DNA of 64,000 bases from Blautia parvula (GTDB lineage: Bacteria > Bacillota > Clostridia > Lachnospirales > Lachnospiraceae): contig NZ_CP084061.1 of assembly GCF_020215665.1 (NCBI RefSeq), positions 1,240,001-1,304,000 on the forward strand, read 5' to 3'. Below are positions 1 through 8,877 of this stretch, piece after piece (position 1 is the first letter of the stretch; each line of letters begins with the position of its first letter). A model generated the notes under the pieces. That model worked only from the letters and a program-made list of their open reading frames with translations. It made no database searches and had not been told where the DNA came from. The translations under genes and the position numbers were made by a program.

Positions 1-111
1 CTCTCCTGTTTCCCGGTCCAGATGCAGCAGCCTGGAAGCGGAACGGTCGGCAAGAGGGTCCTGCGCGATCAGTTCCTCCGGCAGATCATAATAAAAATCT
101 GATGTCTTCAT
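1..111 (-). CDS. queA: QueA, N-terminal fragment (tRNA ribosyltransferase-isomerase)
   Basis: The reverse strand encodes the first 37 residues of a protein that runs off the left edge. It begins [17 protein letters not shown] and continues with a [12 protein letters not shown] segment, which is the characteristic start of S-adenosylmethionine:tRNA ribosyltransferase-isomerase. QueA transfers and rearranges the ribosyl group of SAM onto 7-aminomethyl-7-deazaguanine in tRNA, making epoxyqueuosine at the wobble position. An AAAGGAG ribosome site lies just upstream of the ATG. The histidine phosphatase gene ends 19 bases upstream on the same strand, so the two are probably co-transcribed after pheST. 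Only the N-terminus is visible, but the match is distinctive. Confidence 0.9.
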   Translation of the reverse strand, partial: MKTSDFYYDLPEELIAQDPLADRSASRLLHLDRETGE

Positions 112-130
112 TTTTTCTCCTTTATCCCTG

Positions 131-733
131 TCAGCCAAATACAACATCCTCTTCCAAAAGCTCTGCCCTTCCGTCTGCGACCTCCACAATATTTACGCCG
201 CAGTTTGGCGGAACACAGCCATGCCAGAAATTTCTGATCTCCGCATCCGGATAGACATTCTGTAAAAGTGCCCGCACGGCGCATCCGTGGGACGCAATGA
301 GCAGTGTTTTATCCTGCAGTTTTTCCCTGCATATAAGCTCCTGGAAAAAGTCCTTTGTCCTTGTGCAGATTTCCCTGATACTCTCCCCACCCTTCGGAGG
401 CTCATACACCTCTGTATGGTGGAAAAAATTATCCAGCATATGGGCAGGCAAAAGGGCGGAATCCCGCCCTTCCCATTCGCCGAAGGAGATTTCCCGGAGA
501 CGTTCATCGTCGTATATGGGGATATTCCTTCCGGCCAGTATCAGTTCTGCAGTCATTTTAGCCCGTTTTAACGGGCTGGTAAAGCAGAGGTCAAAGGGAA
601 TTTCTTTTAAAGCCTCCCCTGTCCGCTTTGCCAGAGTAATGCCGTTTTCATTCAAATCCGTGTCAGAGGCCCCCTGAAGCCTTCTCTGGACATTCCAGGA
701 GGTTTCCCCGTGACGGATAATATAAAGCTTCAT
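131..733 (-). CDS. Histidine phosphatase family protein
   Basis: A 200-residue cytoplasmic enzyme of the phosphoglycerate mutase-like (histidine phosphatase) superfamily. The catalytic RHGET motif is at residues 7-11, where His8 would be phosphorylated. The second conserved block is FTSPLKRA near residues 51-58, Glu at about 81-88 (EISFGEWEG) is the likely proton donor, and the second catalytic histidine is in [13 protein letters not shown] near 145-157. Members include cofactor-independent mutases, CobC and general sugar-phosphate phosphatases; the sequence alone does not fix the substrate. It lies 41 bases after pheT and just before queA on the same strand, so it is likely a passenger of the pheST transcript. 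Confidence 0.85.
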   Translation of the reverse strand: MKLYIIRHGETSWNVQRRLQGASDTDLNENGITLAKRTGEALKEIPFDLCFTSPLKRAKMTAELILAGRNIPIYDDERLREISFGEWEGRDSALLPAHMLDNFFHHTEVYEPPKGGESIREICTRTKDFFQELICREKLQDKTLLIASHGCAVRALLQNVYPDAEIRNFWHGCVPPNCGVNIVEVADGRAELLEEDVVFG

Positions 734-774
734 ATTACCTGCTCTCCTAAAATTTCTGCAAACCGCGCTTTGTC

Positions 775-3192
775 TTATTTACGCAGTTCTATTCCAAGGC
801 CCTCAAGCCCGTTTAAGATTTTCTTCATGGCTGCTGTGATCTCAGCCTCCTCCAGTGTCTTATCTTTTGCACGGAAGGTTACAGAGTATGCCAGTGACTT
901 GAATCCGTCTTTGATCTGGCTTCCCTCATAGATATCGAAGAGTTTGTAACTCTCCAGAATCTTGCCGCCGCGCTGTACAAGTACATGCTCAATCTCTCCT
1001 GCCAGTACGTGTTTCGGCACTACCATACTGATATCGCGGCTCACTGCAGGGAATTTGGCGATTCCTTCGTATTTCCTGTCAAAAGTTGCGAACTCCAGAA
1101 TAGCCGGAATCTCCAGCACTGCAACATAAGCTCTCTCGCCAATGCCGTAGGTGTCCGCTACAGCCGGGTGTACCTCACCCAGATAGCCGATCACGGTTCC
1201 CTTGTAGATGATGTCAGCCTGGCGTCCGGGATGCAGGAACGGTTTGCCTGATTTCGGGTCATATTCCTCTTTCTCATGCATTCCGATCTTATCCAGGAAT
1301 TCCTCCACAACACCTTTCATGGCAAAGAAGTCACCGGCACCGTACATGCCGAGAGTGAACATCATTCTCTCCTCCGGCAGATCCTTAAGGGGCAGTTCCT
1401 TCGGCAGATATACATTGCCCAGCTCATAGAGACGCACATCTTTATTTCTTCTCTTATAGTTTGTTCCCAGGGACTGGAGCATACCGTTCAGCGGTGTGGT
1501 TCTCATAATGCTGAAATCTTCGCCTAAAGGATTGGAAATGGTGATCACTTTGCGAAGCTCATCCTCTGCCGGGATCAGCAGCTTGTCAAATACCTTGGGG
1601 CTTTCAAAGGAATAGCAGTATCCCTGTGAAAATCCGTTGCACTCTGCCATATCTCTCGCAACCTGCTCAATACGCAGCTTAAACGGCAGTTTGCCCGTGG
1701 TAGCTTCTCCCTTAGGAAGTGTGGTAGGAATATTGTCGTATCCGTAGAAACGTGCCACTTCCTCCGCAATGTCCGCGGTACGGAAAATATCCGCGCGGAA
1801 AGTAGGCGCTACGATCTCATTTGTCTTCTCGTCATATGCCAGCTCCACTTTTGCAAGATAGGAGAGCATTTCCTCCCTGGAAAGTTCTGTACCCAGCAGA
1901 TCGTTTATTTTCTCCGGCTCAAATGCAACACGGACCGGCTCTTTCACTTTTGCATACACATCAACCATTCCGCCCACAACTTCACCGCAGCCAAACTCTT
2001 CAATCAACTGGCAGGCTCTGTCAATGGCTGCCTGCGCATTGTTGGGATCAAGGCCCTTCTCGAATTTGCCGGAGGCATCTGTCCTGAGTCCCACTTTCTT
2101 GCTGGAAAGGCGGATATTTACACCGTCAAAGCAGGCAGCCTCAAATAATACCGTACTTACGCTGTCTGTGATCATGGAGTTCTCTCCTCCCATGATACCT
2201 GCAATTCCCACCGGCTTTCTGCCGTCGCAGATCATCAGCACGGAATCATCCAGAACACGTTCCTGTCCGTCCAGTGTCACAAACTTCTCATCCTTAGAAG
2301 CGCGGCGCACAATGATCTCCTGTCCCTCAATCGTATCCATATCGTAGGCGTGCATGGGCTGTCCGTATTCTTCCATCACATAGTTGGTGATATCCACCAG
2401 ATTGTTGATCGGACGGATACCGTTTGCCGCCAGGCAGCGCTGCATCCATTTTGGTGAAGGGCCGATCTTAACATTCTTTACCACCCTTGCGCAGTAACGC
2501 GGGCACAGATCCTTATCTTCCACGGTCACCTTGATGTAATCATGGGCGTCCTCCTGATTTCCTTTTACTTCCACTGCCGGAGGAATGAATTTCTTATTGA
2601 AAGTTGCTGCTGCCTCCCTTGCAATACCGATCACACTGTAACAGTCCACACGGTTTGAAGTGATCTCATATTCAAATACCACGTCATCCAGACCCAGCGC
2701 GTGAATAGCGCTCTCACCGACCACAGCGTCCTCCGGGAAAATGTAAATACCGTATTCCGGAGCTTCCGGATAAAATTCCCTGGTGGAACCCAGCTCCTCA
2801 ATGGAGCACATCATGCCGCAGGACTCAATGCCGCGCAGTTTCCCTTTTTTGATCAAAACACCGCCCGGTGTCTTTTTGCCGTCGTGACCGCCTGCGACAC
2901 GGCCTCCGTCCAGAACGACAGGAACCTTGTCACCCTCTTTTACATTCGGCGCACCGGTCACGATCTGAACCGTCTCTGTTCCCACATTGACCTGGCAGAT
3001 GATCAGCTTGTCCGCGTCCGGATGGCGTTCGATCTTCTCAATCTGTCCGATGACGATTTTATCCAAATCCGCATCCAGCTTCTCAAAGCCTTCCACTTTG
3101 GTTCCGGATAAGGTCATTGCATCTGTATATTCCTGTGCCGTAACGTCCAGATCCGGCACATACATTTTAATCCATGATAAAGATGTATTCAT
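775..3192 (-). CDS. pheT: Phenylalanine--tRNA ligase beta subunit
   Basis: An 805-residue protein, the normal length for PheT. It forms the alpha2-beta2 phenylalanyl-tRNA synthetase with PheS and charges tRNA-Phe. Visible in order: an N-terminal tRNA-binding OB domain (about residues 40-150, with GAPN and GVLIKKGKLRG), the B3/B4 editing domain (about 210-400, with YCARVV and NNLVDITNY), the B5 domain (about 405-475), and the C-terminal ferredoxin-like anticodon-binding domain (about 710-805, FPAVSRDISMVV). It follows pheS on the same strand with a 63-base gap and a clear GGAG ribosome site. Control is by the shared T-box leader upstream of pheS. Confidence 0.97.
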   Translation of the reverse strand: MNTSLSWIKMYVPDLDVTAQEYTDAMTLSGTKVEGFEKLDADLDKIVIGQIEKIERHPDADKLIICQVNVGTETVQIVTGAPNVKEGDKVPVVLDGGRVAGGHDGKKTPGGVLIKKGKLRGIESCGMMCSIEELGSTREFYPEAPEYGIYIFPEDAVVGESAIHALGLDDVVFEYEITSNRVDCYSVIGIAREAAATFNKKFIPPAVEVKGNQEDAHDYIKVTVEDKDLCPRYCARVVKNVKIGPSPKWMQRCLAANGIRPINNLVDITNYVMEEYGQPMHAYDMDTIEGQEIIVRRASKDEKFVTLDGQERVLDDSVLMICDGRKPVGIAGIMGGENSMITDSVSTVLFEAACFDGVNIRLSSKKVGLRTDASGKFEKGLDPNNAQAAIDRACQLIEEFGCGEVVGGMVDVYAKVKEPVRVAFEPEKINDLLGTELSREEMLSYLAKVELAYDEKTNEIVAPTFRADIFRTADIAEEVARFYGYDNIPTTLPKGEATTGKLPFKLRIEQVARDMAECNGFSQGYCYSFESPKVFDKLLIPAEDELRKVITISNPLGEDFSIMRTTPLNGMLQSLGTNYKRRNKDVRLYELGNVYLPKELPLKDLPEERMMFTLGMYGAGDFFAMKGVVEEFLDKIGMHEKEEYDPKSGKPFLHPGRQADIIYKGTVIGYLGEVHPAVADTYGIGERAYVAVLEIPAILEFATFDRKYEGIAKFPAVSRDISMVVPKHVLAGEIEHVLVQRGGKILESYKLFDIYEGSQIKDGFKSLAYSVTFRAKDKTLEEAEITAAMKKILNGLEGLGIELRK

Positions 3193-3255
3193 TGTTGTTC
3201 TCCTCTATAATTATTATTCTGCCTCAGGATCTCCTGATCATTTTCTTCTCCGCGA

Positions 3256-4275
3256 TCAGAACTGTTTCAGGAATCTGGTGTCGTTTTCGTACAGAAGTCT
3301 CATATCATCAATCTCATATTTCAGCAGTGCAATACGCTCCAGTCCCACACCAAAGGCGAAGCCTGTGTATTCTTCCGGGTCAATGCCGCACATTTCAAGA
3401 ACATGAGGATGTACCATGCCGCAGCCCAGAATCTCGATCCAGCCGGAGCCTTTACAGAAACGGCAGCCTTTGCCTCCGCATTTGAAGCAGGAGACATCCA
3501 CCTCTGCGCTTGGCTCTGTGAACGGGAAATGATGGGGACGGAATTTTGTCTTTGTCTCCGGTCCGAACAGCTCTTTTGCAAATTCTTCCAGCGTTCCTTT
3601 TAAGTCTGCAAAGGTAATGTGTTTGTCAATGACAAGTCCTTCAATCTGGTGGAAGGAAGGAGAATGGGTTGCATCCACCTCGTCGGAACGGAACACGCGT
3701 CCCGGTGCGATCATACGGATGGGCAGTTTTCCCTTTTCCATGGTACGCGCCTGTACCGGGGAAGTCTGGGAACGCAGGCAGATCTTATCATCAATGAAGA
3801 AGGTATCCTGTTCATCTCTTGCAGGATGTCCCTCCGGAATGTTCAGTTTTGTGAAATTGTAGTCCATGTACTCCACTTCCGGGCCTTCCACCACTTCATA
3901 GCCCATACCGATGAAGATACGCTCCACTTCCTCCAGCGCTATGGTGTTGGGATGTCTGTGGCCGATTTCCATTTTCTTAGCCGGAAGAGTAACATCGATC
4001 ACTTCTGCTTTCAGTTTTTCTTCCATAACGGCTGCTTCCAGCTTTACTTTTGTGTCTTCCAGATGCTTTTCAATCTGGGCACGTGTCTCATTTACCCACT
4101 GTCCGACCTTTGGCCTGTCCTCAGCAGCTACCTCTTTCATACCCTTTAAAACTGCTGTCAGCTCTCCTTTTTTTCCAAGGAAAGCAACACGTACATCGTT
4201 TAATTTGTCCAGGGAATCCGACTCCTGGATGCGCTTTGCAGCTTCTTCCTGAATCCGCTGTAATTTTTCTTTCAT
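3256..4275 (-). CDS. pheS: Phenylalanine--tRNA ligase alpha subunit
   Basis: A 339-residue protein of standard PheS length. It is the catalytic subunit that adenylates phenylalanine and transfers it to tRNA-Phe. An N-terminal coiled coil (about residues 1-90) is followed by the class II core. The core shows motif 1 (HPNTIALEEVERIFIGMGYE), motif 2 (RVFRSDEVDATHSPSFHQ) and motif 3 (GFAFGVGLERIALL, near the end). A CXXC...C cluster near residues 262-275 (SCFKCGGKGCRFCKGSGW) is a zinc-binding insertion seen in many Firmicute PheS proteins. It heads the pheST operon, directly behind a T-box leader. Confidence 0.97.
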   Translation of the reverse strand: MKEKLQRIQEEAAKRIQESDSLDKLNDVRVAFLGKKGELTAVLKGMKEVAAEDRPKVGQWVNETRAQIEKHLEDTKVKLEAAVMEEKLKAEVIDVTLPAKKMEIGHRHPNTIALEEVERIFIGMGYEVVEGPEVEYMDYNFTKLNIPEGHPARDEQDTFFIDDKICLRSQTSPVQARTMEKGKLPIRMIAPGRVFRSDEVDATHSPSFHQIEGLVIDKHITFADLKGTLEEFAKELFGPETKTKFRPHHFPFTEPSAEVDVSCFKCGGKGCRFCKGSGWIEILGCGMVHPHVLEMCGIDPEEYTGFAFGVGLERIALLKYEIDDMRLLYENDTRFLKQF

Positions 4276-4304
4276 AGTTATCTCCTTATGATTTTATTTC
4301 TGAC

Positions 4305-4570
4305 AATAAAAAAAGACCCCGCCCGAAAGGGACGAAGCCTGTAAAGTCCGTGGTACCACCCTTGTTCCCATCTGTCAAAATTACAGTGGGCACTCATATC
4401 TGTTTAACGCACAGTGACGGCATTTCCTACTGCTGCTTCAGAAATGCGGCTCCGGTGGGAATCTCAATGGTTATCTGAACTGAGAGGAGCTTGCAGCCGG
4501 TGACTCCTCATCTCTGACAGAAGATAAACATCTACTGACACCTTCACAGCCTTTTTCATGTATTGTCTGT
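4305..4570 (-). promoter_or_regulatory. T-box leader (tRNA-Phe responsive) with terminator
   Basis: The transcribed leader of pheST carries the T-box hallmark AGGGTGGTACCACG (reverse strand, about 4348-4362), which forms the antiterminator and pairs with the uncharged tRNA acceptor end. It is followed by a GC-rich hairpin (GCCCGAAAGGG loop region, 4319-4340) and a run of seven or more U, the intrinsic terminator, at about 4308-4315. Stem I lies around 4440-4520 and has an AGAGA bulge element. By aligning this leader with the leuA T-box in this window, the specifier codon is most likely UUC at 4459-4461, a Phe codon. Low charged tRNA-Phe should therefore raise pheST expression. The specifier assignment is inference; the T-box itself is clear. 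Confidence 0.93.
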
Positions 4571-4575
4571 AAACC

Positions 4576-4604
4576 ATTTTAGCCATTAATCTGCAATCTG
4601 TCAA
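4576..4604 (-). promoter_or_regulatory. SigA-type promoter of pheST
   Basis: On the reverse strand a -35 TTGACA (4599-4604) and a -10 TAAAAT (4576-4581) are separated by exactly 17 bases. Transcription would begin near 4569, at the start of the T-box leader. The -35 box overlaps the stop codon of the upstream BrkB-family gene. Confidence 0.8.
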
Positions 4605-5563
4605 GAAGGTTTGTCAGCTTTTCTGTCTTTTTCTTCCGATTTCTTTATAGAATCCTCTGTTTCTCCCTCTTCTTCCTCGTCATCCCTTCCTATTAACTGC
4701 TGATATTCCCTTTTAAGGGTTTCCGTTGCCACCTGATGCACCCATTTGAATTTTTCCTCAAAATAGCAGTTGATCTGTGCGCCGATCATCATGATATTCA
4801 TACAGAAGTACATCCACAAAAGGATCAGTATGATGGTTGTCATGCTTCCGTACATGTTCGACGTTCCCTCATAATAATCAAAATAAAGGGAAAATCCGAA
4901 GGAAAATGCAGACCAGCTCACTGCCGTAAACACCGCCCCGGGCATCTGGCTTCGGAAGGTAGCCTTCCTGTTTGGCACAAATTTATACAGAAAAAGGAAC
5001 ACCACACACAGGGCCAGCAGGGTGATGGTCACTCGCATGCTGATGATCATGGACACCAGCTTGTCGAGAAACGGCAGGTGCTTGCTCAGCTCCCTCTGCA
5101 GACTGTTGCCGAAGACCTGAAGGATCAGCGTCAGTATAATGGCAATGACAAAGACAAGGGTGTAAAATACAGACCGTATTCTTGTCACAATATAATTCCT
5201 GGTCTCTTTTACCTGATAAATACAGTTGAATCCATTGGTAAGCGACTGGATTCCTTTGCCTGCGGACCACAGGGCAATGACACCGGAGAGAGGGACAACA
5301 GTCAGGGATTTCTCATACACTTCATTGACTATGCCCTGGATAAAGGTCTCAAAGCTCTCGGGGCAGATCTGCATTACCGCATTGATCACTTCCTGTCTGT
5401 TAAGGGGCGTATACCGCACAGAAGTCATGAGAAGGAGCATAAATGGGATAAAGGAAAGTATGATAAAATAAGCAGCCTGTGCAGAGTAGGCTGACACATG
5501 GTTCTTATTCATATTTTCCATAAATCCGGTGACTGTGCGCACCACACTTTTTAGTATCTTCAT
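4601..5563 (-). CDS. YihY/BrkB family membrane protein
   Basis: A 320-residue integral membrane protein of the YihY (BrkB, formerly 'RNase BN') family, function unproven. About six transmembrane segments are visible, including the conserved PFMLLLMTSVRYTP, LWSAGKGIQSLTNGFN and TIILILLWMYFCMNIMMIGAQ stretches. The C-terminus (about 40 residues) is highly charged and acidic. The reading frame is open 25 codons further upstream, but a near-consensus promoter lies inside that stretch (5603-5631). The start is therefore placed at the ATG at 5563 (MKILKSVVRTV), although its ribosome site is weak. Its end overlaps the pheST promoter. The upstream SpoIID-like gene ends at 5635, so the two are close but each may have its own promoter. 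Confidence 0.88.
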   Translation of the reverse strand: MKILKSVVRTVTGFMENMNKNHVSAYSAQAAYFIILSFIPFMLLLMTSVRYTPLNRQEVINAVMQICPESFETFIQGIVNEVYEKSLTVVPLSGVIALWSAGKGIQSLTNGFNCIYQVKETRNYIVTRIRSVFYTLVFVIAIILTLILQVFGNSLQRELSKHLPFLDKLVSMIISMRVTITLLALCVVFLFLYKFVPNRKATFRSQMPGAVFTAVSWSAFSFGFSLYFDYYEGTSNMYGSMTTIILILLWMYFCMNIMMIGAQINCYFEEKFKWVHQVATETLKREYQQLIGRDDEEEEGETEDSIKKSEEKDRKADKPS

Positions 5564-5602
5564 TTTATCTGCACCCGCATGTAAATTCTGCATTATTTTC
5601 CC

Positions 5603-5631
5603 ATTATAGCATGTGCCCCTTCGGATGACAA
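5603..5631 (-). promoter_or_regulatory. SigA-type promoter of the BrkB-family gene
   Basis: Reverse-strand -35 TTGTCA (5626-5631) and consensus -10 TATAAT (5603-5608) have 17-base spacing. The predicted transcript start, near 5596, lies downstream of the longest possible start codon. This supports the shorter protein starting at 5563. The -35 box sits just outside the stop codon of the upstream gene. Confidence 0.82.
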
Positions 5632-5634
5632 GTT

Positions 5635-7122
5635 TCACAGAATGCTGCTGATGTCAGCCAGCTCAACATCCTGGTAAAAGTATGCAAGTATCTCCTGGTA
5701 ACCCATTCCCGCTTCTGCCATTCCTTTTGCACCGTTCTGACTCAGGCCTACGCCGTGACCGTAACCGCCGCCCTTTATCACATAACCTGTGAGCACATTA
5801 TTTTCATCCCTCTGTTCCTCCAGTGTAAAATACGCGCTTGGAAGAAGATTGGAGCCCTTCACCACAGAGCCGTCCTGCCTTGTTATGGACAGTCCGTCCG
5901 GGGACAGCAGGGCACGTATATCGTACTCATTGCTGATATTGTAGACTCCCTGATCTGTGTCCAATGCCAGGCTCATGACAACACCGCTGTCTCCTGTCTT
6001 CTCCACATCAATCCCATATATTTCCTTTACCCCCGCGTATTTTGTCTGTACGGCTTCCAGCAGGCGTTCCCGGGAAAAGGAGATGCTCCACTGATGCCAC
6101 GGCTCCTGTGCGTCATAACTGCAGTCCACGCTTTTTAGGTAGGAGGCAGGAGCGGAAACCTCCCACACCTCATCCGTGCTGGTTTTTCCGCTGGATGTGG
6201 AGAAATAATAGGCGGTGATTGGCTGACCATTGCTTTCCAGGATCTCTCCTTTTGTCTCATCCACAGCAGCATTGGCCTCGGCAGCCTCCCCGCCGTTTTG
6301 ATAGACCTGATAGGCTACACTGTCATCCACCTGGGCCCCCAGATCCGACAGCGCGCTTTTCTGCATCTGCACACAGGCGTACGTTCTGGCGCAGACTGCC
6401 TGGGCTTTCAGGGCTTCCTTGTCGTAGGACGCCGGCATTTCACTGGGTACCACACCGTACAGATATTCCTCCAAAGGCAGAGTATTCACAAGGCGCAGAC
6501 CTCCCTGCTCCTGATAGACCGTAAAATCGCCCCTGTAGGCAGGATTACCCTGCTGTCTTTCCACTGACAGCAGGGTTGCCCTGTTTTCCTCTCCGTCTGC
6601 CCGAAGCTCCAGCTTTCCATCCTTAAAAAGAGAACTGTCCGCGGTCAGCTCCAAGGTCTCACCGTCTGCATAATCCATTTCCTGGCTTCCCTGAAGATGA
6701 TAACTGCCATGAAACTGCAGACTTACACTCTGGTGTGTATATCCCTTATATCCGTCTGTCATAAGCAGTACGGAAATCCTGGGTTCCTGTACAGCCGCCG
6801 CTGCCGATTCACTCTTTGGTGTTTCGGCAGGCTGACTGTCATCCTGCTCTGTATCATCAGCCTGAGAATCTGTGTCTGCAGTTTCTGCAGCACTCTCCTG
6901 TCCGTTTTCCTCTGCTTCTGCATGGTTCTGGGAGGATGCCGGCAGAGTCAGACCGGCGCTGGCCCGCTCATTTTCTTTTATCATATTTTCCTGCAGGCTC
7001 TGCGTCCGGTAACTTTCCTGTCTTCTCACTCCCGCTCTGTTTGCCTGCCATACAATCACGATTCCGATTACGGCAAGCAGTATGATCAGCATTTTCCATT
7101 TTAATTTCTGCTTCCAGTCCAT
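5635..7122 (-). CDS. SpoIID/LytB domain protein
   Basis: A 495-residue secreted or membrane-anchored protein. Residues 9-26 form an N-terminal transmembrane/signal segment. A low-complexity acidic linker (about 50-110, rich in A, E, D, S and Q) follows. The SpoIID domain occupies about 210-480, with LEEYLYGVVPSEMPA and LKAQAVCARTYA, and ends with YGHGVGLSQNGAKGMAEAG. SpoIID proteins are lytic transglycosylases that cut denuded glycan strands during engulfment in sporulation; other members act in peptidoglycan turnover. The extra N-terminal region and acidic linker differ from short canonical SpoIID, so this is called by domain and not by gene name. No strong ribosome site precedes the ATG. 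Confidence 0.88.
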   Translation of the reverse strand: MDWKQKLKWKMLIILLAVIGIVIVWQANRAGVRRQESYRTQSLQENMIKENERASAGLTLPASSQNHAEAEENGQESAAETADTDSQADDTEQDDSQPAETPKSESAAAAVQEPRISVLLMTDGYKGYTHQSVSLQFHGSYHLQGSQEMDYADGETLELTADSSLFKDGKLELRADGEENRATLLSVERQQGNPAYRGDFTVYQEQGGLRLVNTLPLEEYLYGVVPSEMPASYDKEALKAQAVCARTYACVQMQKSALSDLGAQVDDSVAYQVYQNGGEAAEANAAVDETKGEILESNGQPITAYYFSTSSGKTSTDEVWEVSAPASYLKSVDCSYDAQEPWHQWSISFSRERLLEAVQTKYAGVKEIYGIDVEKTGDSGVVMSLALDTDQGVYNISNEYDIRALLSPDGLSITRQDGSVVKGSNLLPSAYFTLEEQRDENNVLTGYVIKGGGYGHGVGLSQNGAKGMAEAGMGYQEILAYFYQDVELADISSIL

Positions 7123-7176
7123 ATATTAATATATGAAAGAAGAAAAGATTTCATACCCTTTGAGAAATTTTCCGGC

Positions 7177-8745
7177 TTATCCCAGATACAGTTCCCTGTA
7201 ATAATCCAGTTCTTCCCCTATGATCTCATCTAAGACTTTCATTCCCAGAAGCTCTACAGGTGCCTTGTCATCGGTCAGTATCCTGTCTTTTCCCTCATAT
7301 CCGGTAAGTTCAGCCGATACGGTTTCCATCATGCCCTTTAGCTCTCCATCTGGAAGTTTTTCCGTGTTTTTCTTAAGCATTTCCGGAAGACCCGCCTCGT
7401 TGGAGGCAAAGACCTCCATATTGGTTCCGCCGTCCACAGGCACGGTGTACACATATTTGAACACAGAGGCTATGGTATCACAGAGATAGTCATTGATGGA
7501 ATCCTCGGAGCTGGATTTCATATTCATATTGACCACCATCACCCCGTTCTTCTTCAGATGGCTTTCCACCTGGCTGAAAAATTCAACAGAGGACATCTGA
7601 AAAGGGATGGTGATATCCTGGTAGGCGTCCACCATGATCACATCATAGGCTTCCTCAGAGGCTGTCAGATAGGCTCTGCCATCCTCCACTGCCACTTCCA
7701 CACTGTCAGGCAGCCCGAAATAGTCCGTTGCGATATCCGCTATCTTCTCATCAATCTCTGCCCCCTGGATTTTGGTTCCCGGAAAATACCGGTCACAGTA
7801 ATCGGCAAAGGTACCGCTCCCAAGCCCCAGTATCATCACGTTGTTATCTTTTTTTGTGTGAATGCCTGCCATCACCGGGGCTGCCAGCGCATAGTCATAA
7901 TACATGCCTGTCAGTTCCCGGTTCTTCGCCTTGATGGACTGCACGCCGAAAAGCACATTGGTGGACAGAATCGTCTGGTCTTCACTGTCTTTTACCTGCA
8001 GATAATTATAGATGGACTCATCCTCCAGTGTCACATCCTTCTCCCAGAAAGCGAAACTGAATCCCGGTGTCAGCGCTGCCAAAACGAGAAGCACGACAGC
8101 GGTTCCGATACAAAGTCCTCTTTTTCTTTTGACTGTCACAAAGTACACCACCGCGATAGCTGCCAGAACCGCTGAAAATATCAGGAATGTGGCTGCAGTC
8201 CCCACTGCCGGAATGGTGACAAATGTAGGGAGAAAAGTACCGATAATACTGCCGATGGTGTTCAAAGCGCCCAGCTCTCCCACTGTCTTTCCGTTGTCAT
8301 CCAGATTACTCACGGAAAACTTCACCAGAGACGGTGTCACGGTTCCCAGCAGTACACAGGGAAACGCGAAGATTGCCAGACAGGTAAAAAGCGCTGCCCA
8401 GACCAGAAAATTAGACTTTATAAAAACTGCCAAAAGCAGAGATATCCCCGCGATCAGATATCTGCCGGCAAACGGTATCAACGCGATCCATATGGCAGCG
8501 ATCAAAAGCCTCCGATACAGCCTGTCCGGATCATGACGTTTGTCCGCAGAGCGTCCGCCCCACACATTTCCAATCGCCATTGCGATCATGATCACTCCGA
8601 TGATAACGGTCCACACGATCTGGGAAGAACTGAAATAGGGCGCCATAAGCCTGCTTGCCCCCAGTTCCACAGCCATCACAGACATGCCGGAAAAAAACTC
8701 TGTTACATACAAGAAATATTTGTTTCTCAATAATCTGGACTCCAT
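7177..8745 (-). CDS. Membrane-anchored spermidine synthase-like protein
   Basis: A 522-residue two-part protein. Residues about 10-235 contain six or seven hydrophobic helices resembling a truncated transporter-like domain (SLVKFSVSNLDDNGKTVGEL loop between them). Residues about 250-510 are a Rossmann methyltransferase fold of the spermidine synthase type, with the nucleotide-binding VMILGLGSGTFADYC, acidic KIQGAEIDEKI and the active-site-region YDVIMVDAYQD. The conserved Asp after VD in true aminopropyltransferases is not clearly present, so polyamine synthesis is doubtful. 'Fused MFS/spermidine synthase' is the family name only. It precedes the SpoIID-like gene by 54 bases on the same strand and may be co-transcribed with it. 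Confidence 0.85.
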   Translation of the reverse strand: MESRLLRNKYFLYVTEFFSGMSVMAVELGASRLMAPYFSSSQIVWTVIIGVIMIAMAIGNVWGGRSADKRHDPDRLYRRLLIAAIWIALIPFAGRYLIAGISLLLAVFIKSNFLVWAALFTCLAIFAFPCVLLGTVTPSLVKFSVSNLDDNGKTVGELGALNTIGSIIGTFLPTFVTIPAVGTAATFLIFSAVLAAIAVVYFVTVKRKRGLCIGTAVVLLVLAALTPGFSFAFWEKDVTLEDESIYNYLQVKDSEDQTILSTNVLFGVQSIKAKNRELTGMYYDYALAAPVMAGIHTKKDNNVMILGLGSGTFADYCDRYFPGTKIQGAEIDEKIADIATDYFGLPDSVEVAVEDGRAYLTASEEAYDVIMVDAYQDITIPFQMSSVEFFSQVESHLKKNGVMVVNMNMKSSSEDSINDYLCDTIASVFKYVYTVPVDGGTNMEVFASNEAGLPEMLKKNTEKLPDGELKGMMETVSAELTGYEGKDRILTDDKAPVELLGMKVLDEIIGEELDYYRELYLG

Positions 8746-8795
8746 GTTTTGCCTCCTGTTGTCTCTTTTATTTTCCCCGCCTTCTTACGGGACAG

Positions 8796-8863
8796 AAAAC
8801 GGGCTGCCCCAAGGCCGTCCGCACCGAAATCCGGCGCCGGCGTGCCTGCCTGCGGCAGCCCGT
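8796..8863 (-). terminator. Intrinsic terminator of galM
   Basis: A CGGGCTGCC / GGCAGCCCG stem (8854-8862 with 8800-8808) surrounds a GC-rich internal hairpin (CCGGCGCCGG). On the reverse strand it is followed by TTTTC. It lies just after the galM stop codon. Confidence 0.6.
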
Positions 8864-8877
8864 CTTCTTTTTTATGC

